Source: Eleginops maclovinus (taxonomy: Eukaryota > Chordata > Actinopteri > Perciformes > Eleginopidae). Taken from it: a DNA stretch of 64,000 nucleotides. Shown piece after piece: positions 56,774-64,000 of this stretch. The notes under the pieces were generated by a model. That model did no database searches, was not told where the DNA came from, and was given only the letters and a program-made list of their open reading frames with translations. Position numbers and translations under genes: made by a program. Position 1 is the stretch's first letter. The number at the start of each line of letters is the position of its first letter. Where the stretch lies: positions 23,282,207 to 23,346,206 of the forward strand of contig NC_086354.1 of the NCBI RefSeq assembly GCF_036324505.1. The letters run 5' to 3'.

Positions 56774-56938
56774 GGTTGTGAGATCACAGCTGTGTCGGAG
56801 GACTCAGACGCAGGTTTGTACCTGACAGTCTACAACAACTCACTGCAGCTGAAGCAGCTGTCAGACGGGGTCAGAGGTCACATCCAGCACCTCCACACTT
56901 TAGACTGGTGTCTCTGCAAAGTCCTCAGGCATGTGTAC
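56774..56938 (+). other. candidate protein-coding exon of unknown gene
   Basis: After TTTCTTCTCCGTTTGAG (pyrimidine tract plus AG, ends 56773) the frame reads EITAVSEDSDAGLYLTVYN, then NSLQLKQLSDGVRG and HIQHLHTLDWCLCKVLR. Third codon positions are mostly G or C, and the peptide looks like an amphipathic helical segment. The frame has a stop just upstream of the possible acceptor and runs into the (AC)n tract. No clear GT donor follows; the best is CATGTGTACC at 56931. No family recognised. Confidence 0.3.

Positions 56939-56940
<2 letters not shown>

Positions 56941-56980
<40 letters not shown>
56941..56980 (+). repeat. (AC)n microsatellite
   Basis: About 20 units directly after the candidate exon. 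Confidence 0.96.
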
Positions 56981-56981
<1 letters not shown>

Positions 56982-57205
56982 AGCACAAGGGGAACAAACA
57001 CAAACAGACTCTCTCTTAAGCATTGCTTTATTATTCGTTTGCACAGATAAAACGTCAAAAGATGTAACCCCATCAAATATTTACAGTTGATGCAAGTGAG
57101 ATCAAATCCTCAAAGGACTTTTTAAAGACCTGTCATCCCAAAAAACACAAAACAACAAAAAACTTTCAACGGTGAAAATTGTGCCTTTTTTCTGTCTTCC
57201 ACACT
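56981..57205. other. non-coding
   Basis: On the minus strand AATAAA occurs at about 57034 (AATAATAAAGC); nothing else recognised. Confidence 0.35.
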
Positions 57206-57429
57206 TTACCCTCCCTCCTCCGTCATCTTCCTTTTCCTGTTGGTGGACTCGACATTTTGAAAACCGGACCGACCGTCAGACCTTTCTGGCCAGACATCGA
57301 ATCCATCCAGGCCCCGACTCTGAGCATCCATCTTCTCCCGCTTTTCCGTCAGGGTCGCGGAGGTAACAGCTCCAGCAGAGAGCCCCAAACTTTCCTTTCC
57401 ATGGCTACATCAACCAGCTCTGACTGAAG
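57206..57429 (-). mobile_element. LINE ORF2 C-terminus and 3' end, downstream part
   Basis: The minus strand reads ELVDVAMERKVWGSLLELLPPRP and a stop at ~57355, the usual end of a fish LINE ORF2. It is the continuation of the frame at 57673-57975, separated by the SINE. Confidence 0.7.
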
Positions 57430-57672
57430 ATGAAGATTCAACTTTATTGTCATTGCACAGAGTACAAGTACTAGGACAACGAAATGCGGTCTCTGCATTT
57501 GACCCATCCTAGTGTTAGGAGCAGTGGGCTGCCATTATGTATGGCGCCCGGGGAGCAGTGTAGGTAACCAGTGTCTTGCTCAGGGACACCACGGTGGCAC
57601 TTGGTCTTTCGGGGACTTGAACTGGTGACCTTCCAGTTCCCAGGCCAAGCCCCTATGGACTTCGCCACCACC
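57430..57672 (-). mobile_element. full-length tRNA-derived SINE inserted in the LINE
   Basis: The minus strand begins GGCGGTGGTGGCGAAGTCC with an A-box-like TGGCGAAGTCCATAGGGG, B box CCAGTTCAAGTCCCC (~57612), a central CACTGCTCCCCGGGCGCC ... CACTGCTCCTAACACTAGG, and the tail GCAATGACAATAAAGTTGAA. Same family as 23085-23330, but better preserved. Confidence 0.88.
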
Positions 57673-57975
57673 GCCACAATTCCAAGGCGCTCCCAGGCCA
57701 GTGAAGAGATATAATCCCTCCACCTGGTCCTAGGTCTACCCCTCGGTCTCTTCCCAGCTGGACGTGCCTGGAACACCTCCCTAGGGAGGCGCCCAGGTGG
57801 CATCCTCACTAGGTGCCCGAACCACCTCAACTGGCTCCTTTCAACGCGAAGGAGCAGCGGTTCTACTCCGAGTCCCTCCCGGATGACTGAACTTCTCACC
57901 TTATCCCTAAGGGAGATGCCAGCCACCCTGCGGAGAAATCCCATTTCGGCTGCTTGTATCCGCGACTCTGAGCAG
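57673..57975 (-). mobile_element. LINE ORF2 C-terminal segment, upstream part
   Basis: The minus frame from ~57960 reads AEMGFLRRVAGISLRDKVRS, then GVEPLLLRVERSQLRWFGHL and PRGRPRTRWRDYISSLAWER, the standard C-terminal region of an abundant fish LINE (endonuclease-reverse transcriptase type). It is open until broken by the SINE. This well-kept frame implies a fairly young LINE insertion truncated at its 5' side near 57975. Clade not decided. Confidence 0.85.
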
Positions 57976-58873
57976 TCGACAAATATTCAATTAAATGATG
58001 TAGTTAAAAAAAACAAGTTCAATCATAAGACATAATGGAGACAAAGAATCTGAAGATGGAGAATAGGAACACTAAACAAAGTATTAACTACGATTTGATC
58101 AAACATGTGTTAAAGAGGAAATGTACAAGCTAGAAATCACTGAAAGTAACCAAATACCTTAAAAATAAAATGCATCTAACCCTAACTGCTTAACGATCCC
58201 AAAACAGTAATTCCATTTAATTAATTTTGGTCTAAAAAAGGCCTTTAAATAGTTATATAATAAACAAATTACAAGGGGAATAATGGAACACAGAGTCAAA
58301 TTCACTTCTACCATCTCATTGTTGGTAATGAGCGGTAAAACAGTCCAGGGGTTTTCTGCATGACAGAAGAAATAAGATAAATTATAACACATTCCTTTAG
58401 TGAACAGAGCTCCCCAATGTTGGGAAAGGAGCCTTATCGTTTTCGCTCTCAAACTTAGTTTAATACTCGCGTTGCATTGCTTTGTTCACAGCTTCACAAT
58501 CAAATAAAGGAATTCAGTAGAAGGAACCTATCTTGTCCTTTAATTCTTGACAAAATCAAGGGTTGTTAATGCCAAGTTTCTTTAAAGAAATCAAGTCTAA
58601 ATGTGAAAACACGTACCGATAAGAGGTCATTCAATTATGTTTAAAACACGACAAAACTTCAGAGGTTTAAGAAAGAAATACTAAACGTCGATTCTGTTTG
58701 TTTACTTATTGTTTGTGTCTTTCAAGATCCTCCCTCTTTGTTTGTATGCTGTGTTAAAAGTTTCCTATTCAACAGTGAAGAGTTAACTTTGAAAATACTT
58801 CCAACTTTTGACTCTGAATACATCTCAATCTACAAATTCCATTTTGCATCAGCAGGATATTTCTTAGTGTTGG

Positions 58874-58880
<7 letters not shown>
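57976..58880. other. AT-rich non-coding, nothing recognised
   Basis: No gene. Confidence 0.4.

Positions 58881-58912
<32 letters not shown>
58881..58912 (+). repeat. (GT)n microsatellite
   Basis: About 16 units. Confidence 0.96.
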
Positions 58913-58913
<1 letters not shown>

Positions 58914-59749
58914 AGAGCAAAACAACAAGGTGAATTCGGCTCTGAAAATCTAGTAATTTGTGACAACAGTAAATCCTCTTACAATTCGAGAGGTATTTGT
59001 CCATCTTTTGTAATATGAATGCTTTTAGATTAAATGCATTCTCATATTAAGTCTTAGAGCTGCTACAAATTCCCCAGCTGGTGCAACTTCACTGAAACGG
59101 GTGTCTTCAATCACGACGATAAAACAAATGCTAATATTCCGAAAGTCAAAACACCGAGTGAAACAATCAGCTTGTATGAGAAGAAATGTATTGCAGTGAA
59201 GATGTTTTAAAGTATGCTTGAGCAAATATCTGTTAGCCTGGGTGGATAAATATGTCAGACGTTAATATTGTCCGATGTTTAACTTGTTGCACGTGTGACC
59301 AAGAACAGGGAATTGTCACAAAATCTGTGCAGCTATTAGGTCTCTTTTTTCAGCTTTTTGACCCATTCATTATGCATTTTTAGGATATTTAATTGATGGT
59401 TCACACAAAGCGCTCTTATTGACCCTTTTTTCCAGAAGAACAGGCAGATATTTTGGAAGAAAATGTGTGTGTTTTCAAGTCCAATTCTGCAGATCAAAAG
59501 CTTTTAAGTAACAGTCAAAAAACGATATGGAAATGTGCAAAATATTTACCAGCTTTTACAAAAAATAAAAAGCAAATGCAACCAATTCCTTTAACCCAAG
59601 TATCCCTCCTCTTACAACACATAAACACACACATTGTTTCACACTCAGCTATGCCAACTATGACCCCTTTACACACACCTGAAAACACACACGCTCCGCT
59701 CTTCTGTGGTTATCAATTACTTCACAGATATGTAATTTGAGAAGCCTTT
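58913..59749. other. non-coding, nothing recognised
   Basis: No gene. Confidence 0.4.
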
Positions 59750-59960
59750 GCTGACAGCTGCTTTCACATGCCATACGCCGCAGAGCAGTCAAACAGACAA
59801 GCTATTCAGCGGCACAAAGTGGCTGACAGACACGGTTATTACAGGGCGAGCGCGGGGATCAGGCCTCGGACGCCCCTGTCGATGATAATCTGAGGGAAAC
59901 TCGCCTGTCCTGGAGGTGTTGCACTGTGGAATTCGCAGGAGGATGATTGACCGGCACAGG
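59750..59960. other. possible conserved non-coding element
   Basis: Complex GC-balanced sequence (TGACAGCTGCTTTCACATGCC, GGTTATTACAGGGCGAGCG, GATGATAATCTGAGGG) without ORF or repeat. Appearance only. Confidence 0.3.
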
Positions 59961-60074
59961 AAGGTAAACTGCTGTCAGTCTGGCTTTGAAAGCTGACTGC
60001 AACAAAGGAGAGACTGAATCACCTTGTCATTTTTTCTGTGTGTTTTCTTTCACCTGGTTAGCTTCGCCCTGCAG

Positions 60075-60140
60075 GGTCACCTCCTCCACGGGGGCCCCGG
60101 GTCCAGGGACGACCCCGGCGCTTTACGACCCTGACTGCAG
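60075..60140 (+). other. candidate 66-nt exon, weak
   Basis: A good pyrimidine tract and acceptor (TTTTCTTTCACCTGGTTAGC ... CCCTGCAG, ends 60074) is followed by a GC-rich stretch encoding VTSSTGAPGPGTTPALYDP and a donor-like CTGCAG|GTTGAC at 60141. Length is a multiple of three. No family recognised, and GC-rich chance is possible. Confidence 0.2.
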
Positions 60141-60304
60141 GTTGACCCTGAGCTGCCCGAGGCGGGGTCATCGCAGTCAGGAGAACACCCTTAAATTAAA
60201 GAGTCTTGGCAGCTTTTATTTTCAGGTTGTTTTTCTTTCTTTCTCTATTACTAACCCCCCCCCCCCCCTCTCGTGTTGTCATCTCTCTATATGAGCAGCT
60301 TATA
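60141..60304. other. non-coding with C run 60255-60268
   Basis: Homopolymer C tract of about 13-14 bases; nothing else. Confidence 0.4.
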
Positions 60305-60720
60305 TCTTAACTGGTATCTACAGAAGTATTCAGACGCTTTACTTGAGTGAAATTACTAATATATAATAGTTAAAATACTCCATTACAAGCAAAGGTATTG
60401 AAAATATAATACATTAAAGTAATCATTGCCTTGATGTGTGAATATTGTGGCATAAAGTGGCAATTTACTCCTGTAGACAAATGCCATGTGTGTATAATAT
60501 ATGAATAATTAGACTCTTTTATGACGTAAAGAGTTTGTCCACTAGCTTCATTTTTAGAGATGCATTTTGAAGCCAAAGCTGTTTAGAAAATGCTCTGGAG
60601 TAAATGACATGAATTCCCTTTTTAAATGTAGTGGAATAGAAGTTTAAATTAGCATTAAATGGAAATACAAGTACCTCAAAATTGCCCTTAAGTACAGTTC
60701 TACTGCCTCTTTAGACATTT
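60305..60720 (+). repeat. diverged full copy of the GTACTTGAGTA repeat family, without minisatellite
   Basis: Starts AGAAGTATTCAGACGCTTTAC, continues TAAAATACTCCATTACAAGC, and ends AAATGTAGTGGAATAGAAG, TTAGCATTAAATGGAAATAC, AAGTACCTCAAAATTGCCC and TTAAGTACAG. It shows the family without an expanded array, so the minisatellite is an addition in other copies. Confidence 0.6.
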
Positions 60721-61282
60721 TAATAGAAGCTGCAGGGGGATTAGTCTGGGTTTCCAGCACAGATTGCCTGCTGCGGTCCCATAAAGACAAACTGTTGCTG
60801 ATAATACGGACAGTACGCAGTTGTGTGAGTAACAACTCATTTCAGATGTGGGATTTGTCTTTGGCTCCCGGCTGCAAATCCTCTTTGTTTGTGGGGGAAT
60901 TCCTTTAAATGCTGAATGTATTTCACTGCAAAGTGCTTGTTTGGATTTGCTTGATTGGAAAGTAATTTAAAACCATCTTGTCCCCATCTGTGTAAATATA
61001 GATCCCCCTGCAGCTCTCATACACTGTGTCATGCATTGGACTTGGCAGATGTTGATCGAAGGAGTGGTGATAAGTCTGGAGATGCAAAAAAGCGGATGGC
61101 TAAGACTTCATAGAAATGTTGCCAAAAACGCTGCATAGCCCAAAGCTGCTCTTGGGATTTTACAGTTTGCAACCATTGCCTGTTTGAGTAATGGCAACCA
61201 CATTATTGTATGCTTGTTTGTTTTATAGTTTGATGCGTGTTGCTGTGACTGCGGCAAACTGTTGGGGCTAACAAAGCTTTAC
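60721..61282. other. non-coding, nothing recognised
   Basis: No gene. Confidence 0.4.
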
Positions 61283-61690
61283 AGAAGACATACTATGCTG
61301 ATTTTCAGGTGTATATCTGTATGTAAAGTCTCCATGCTTTAATGTTCAGAAAGCTCTTTATGTTTCTCATACTGCCTGTGCTGCAGCACCTCGTTTCACC
61401 CTCTGTCTGAAACCAGAGCCCAGTCTGCCCTGATTGGTTAGGTGGCCGGCTCTGTTGTGATTGGTCAGCCGCTTAGAGATGTCCCGCCCCTTAGACTTTC
61501 CACTACAACGTGTTGGAAGTATGCAAAGGAGTTCAATGGAGGCGTTTGAGGGAGGGACACTCCTGAGTGTGTGGGAGAGAAACTTCCTCTGTAGGGAACA
61601 CAGGGAGTGTAGCCTTTGCAGACCCTTTACATGCACCAAAACCTATTTAACAAACTACAGGAAAGTGTAAACCCTAAAAAGTATAGTACA
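61283..61690 (+). mobile_element. MITE copy F (forward, near full length)
   Basis: From ACATACTATGCTGATTTTCAGG to AAACCCTAAAAAGTATAGTA, the two ends being imperfect inverted repeats (TACTATGCTGATTTTC / TAAAAAGTATAGTA). Internal landmarks are GCTGCAGCACC, CACCCTCTGTCTGAAACC, GTCCCGCCCCTTAGAC, GTGTGGGAGAGAAAC and CCTTTGCAGACCC. The 90-codon minus frame is incidental. Confidence 0.82.
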
Positions 61691-64000
61691 GCCTCCTATA
61701 TATCAAGAAGAGAAGAGGGCAATGGGAGAAAGTGTGACAGACACCATGAGTTCTGCGAGCGATTCACACAATCTGGAAACAAGACAATTTCAGATGTGTT
61801 TAACGACACTCAACAGCTGTTGGACGATTAGCACAGGACCCATTAGGTCCATTTAAATATGGCATCAAGCATTTACAGATGTGAGTGTGTGTGTTCCAGC
61901 CATCTGAATTCATTCAACATTTGTCCTACTGATGCCCCCACAAATATTTAAAAGACCTGGCTCTAAATGACTGAATCACTTTAGCTGTACAACACTAAGC
62001 AGAACTCCTCCTCTGGATTTCAGTGTCTGTCTTCTGTCCTTATTTCTTATTCGTCTTGATCTTTTAGACAGAGGATAAATGCCTTTAATCATACGACATG
62101 CACAGTAAATGCAGTAACCATGTTGTTTTCCATTGTTAAACGTGGACTTGCCTTTTATTTATAAGCAAATGATGTATAGCAGCGATGTGATTTGAACAGA
62201 CAGGGGGACACAGTATTCAAAACCGGACAGAAAGTAGAGAAGAATTGCATTTGTCCTTTTCATTCCTGATCTAATCTGGGTCAGGATTTATGTGTATCCC
62301 TTCAATGTCCAGCCTCATATCTTGATGTTTGTTTCCCCTTGGTTTTATTGCTAACCCTTTCCTCAGTTGCCCTGCGATGAACTTGGTTGTTTTAATGCAT
62401 TTTACTTTCGTTTCAAATGCCAAAACGTTTATGTTCTTATGGTCACAAAGTAAACCAAACATCTCAAAGAACAACGAACGTAACCTACTTGTTCTTATTC
62501 AAACATGTCTCATCAGATAAGCTTTGGGTTACCCTGAAAACTCTGGTAATGTTCTCAAACGTACGTTGTAGTTCTTCAAACTCAATCGGCCTTATAAGAT
62601 ACCTGATCCGGTACTTCTTTAAGTACGAGGTCATACAATTTAATGATTCAAAATAAGGATCTGCTCTGGTTCAATGGAGCAATTTATAAGGATAGCATAC
62701 AAACCCTCAAGTGGACTCTTCTGTATTTTTATTCCATATTTATTTGTTTTGGCGGCCATCTTTGTTTGGTTACGGAAAGGAAGTAGCACGTTGTGATACT
62801 TTATCTTAAACCTACTTTAATACACATTGCACAAAAGCAACTTCTGATGAGACACACTCCTCTGTTGTAGACCTATAACCTTTTATTGTACAAACCTTTT
62901 ACCGTATCTGACGTGTTTTGGAACTAATATGGTCTGTGTATGCATAAGCAAGCATCGCTAACACTCAGAGCAAACTCTGCAGTGGAGAGACTGTGTGTGA
63001 GGAAGCAGGATATAAAAAGGGACTGTTCTTGATAAATGATGCTTGATGTGGTTTGGAACATCATTTTGGCGTTTAATTATGGCAGTGTTTAGCCGAGTTT
63101 CTCCCGGTAGACATTCTGACTCTTCACAGAGCTCACCGTTACCATGTGGATGCTCGAAAAAGAGACGTGGCCAGCAGCTCAGTTACATTTAAAGGTGCAG
63201 ACCCAGGATCGGCTGAAATAGAGGGGTATGAGGCATGACTACAACGGGTGATCTGTTTGGTATTTTGCTTCATTTGAGACATGTGTTGTACAGATATGGC
63301 CCACCAATATATTGTTTAAATGTAGTAGACCTTTAAAAGCAACGTAAATCAATACAAATTGAGTGAGTTTTAGCTGGTTACACTAACTGAGCATTCACAG
63401 ATGATTGTAAATGGGTTTCCAGTGATAAATGAGAGGAATAACATACTAGAATAATAGTATCATAAAGTACATCATTACCCTCTCCTGCGTTAACTGTGGA
63501 AATAATAAACTAAATAGAAATAAATACAGCCATTTGAACACTCCACTAAACACTTCATGTGACGCACTGATGCTTTTCAGCGTGCTGGGTCTGGCAAGAG
63601 TCATTTTAGGTAAATTGTGGGAATCAAACAAAGTACCCACTCAAGTATAATATGCACAACAGGAGCCAAGCTAGGCGCGTAGCATAACACACAACCTCAA
63701 TGCCTTCTGCAAACAGCTACTTCAAAGACCCTCTGATTACAGTAGTAATGCTGCTCGATTCATGTTGGCTGCCTCAAAGATTGTTTGAGCAACACGTCTT
63801 TTGTTTTTTTGTTTTTGCATATTATTCCAGGACATTTGCCTTTGCTGTTTTTAATGAGCACATTTAATACCTAATTAGGAGATTAGCCTCCATGCCTGCA
63901 GGCTGGAAATTGCGTCCCCTGCTGTGCTGTTTGCTGTTCAAACACAAAAGCTCAGACAGTCATGCCTCTTAGCTTTGGTCTGAACTCATTCTTCGCTCTA
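61691..64000. other. non-coding to window end; possible conserved stretch 63840-63930
   Basis: No gene was supported. 63840-63930 (TTTAATACCTAATTAGGAGATTAGCC region) has a palindromic CCTAATTAGG homeodomain-type site in non-repetitive context. A CTAACACTC-type repeat was not seen. Confidence 0.35.

Overview
This window looks like nuclear DNA of a teleost fish, most likely a percomorph (inference). The evidence is the repeat content: a BEL/Pao LTR retrotransposon, hAT transposons, tRNA-headed SINEs, L2-like LINE 3' ends, a GC/CCAAT-related MITE family, many long (AC)n tracts and large minisatellite arrays. There is no prokaryote-style gene organisation. The window is gene-poor: most open frames are accidental or belong to mobile elements.

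Layout. 1-1398 is the 5' part of an hAT-like transposon on the minus strand with an uninterrupted 361-codon frame (TTF-type zinc finger plus DUF4371-like start). It abuts minisatellite array 1 (1399-2636). 2.6-11.7 kb is non-coding, with CA repeats, an L2-like LINE fragment (about 6.3-6.7 kb) and two MITE copies. 11924-18891 is a complete BEL/Pao element: 560/558-bp LTRs, GGGAC target duplication, polypurine tract, broken gag-pro-RT and an open integrase frame. It sits inside an older LINE tail. 19-28 kb is non-coding with a composite MITE/T-rich/SINE block (22.3-23.3 kb). 28.2-28.8 kb is a non-autonomous hAT element, with a second copy at 50.8-51.3 kb.

The only credible cellular gene evidence is a first coding exon at 32908-33070 (plus strand), preceded by a TATA-less promoter-like stretch with CRE, CCAAT, YY1 and ETS motifs and followed by a strong splice donor. 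Later exons were not recognised. Weaker exon candidates lie at 33.4, 56.8 and 60.1 kb. Several AT-rich, homeodomain-site-rich stretches (21.4, 29.8-30.3, 38.0, 39.9 and 42.6 kb) look like conserved non-coding elements, but this cannot be tested without alignment.

The right half carries minisatellite array 2 (47.2-48.7 kb) and array 3 (55.1-55.6 kb, inverted), each attached at the same junction to the same ~380-bp repeat body. It also has a SINE inserted into a LINE ORF (57.2-58.0 kb), interstitial telomere-like repeats (42.2 kb) and further MITE copies. I found no new enzymatic or defence system. The most unusual things are the transposon-borne minisatellite, the composite MITE-SINE unit found at two loci, and the mismatch between near-identical LTRs and a badly broken interior in the BEL/Pao element.
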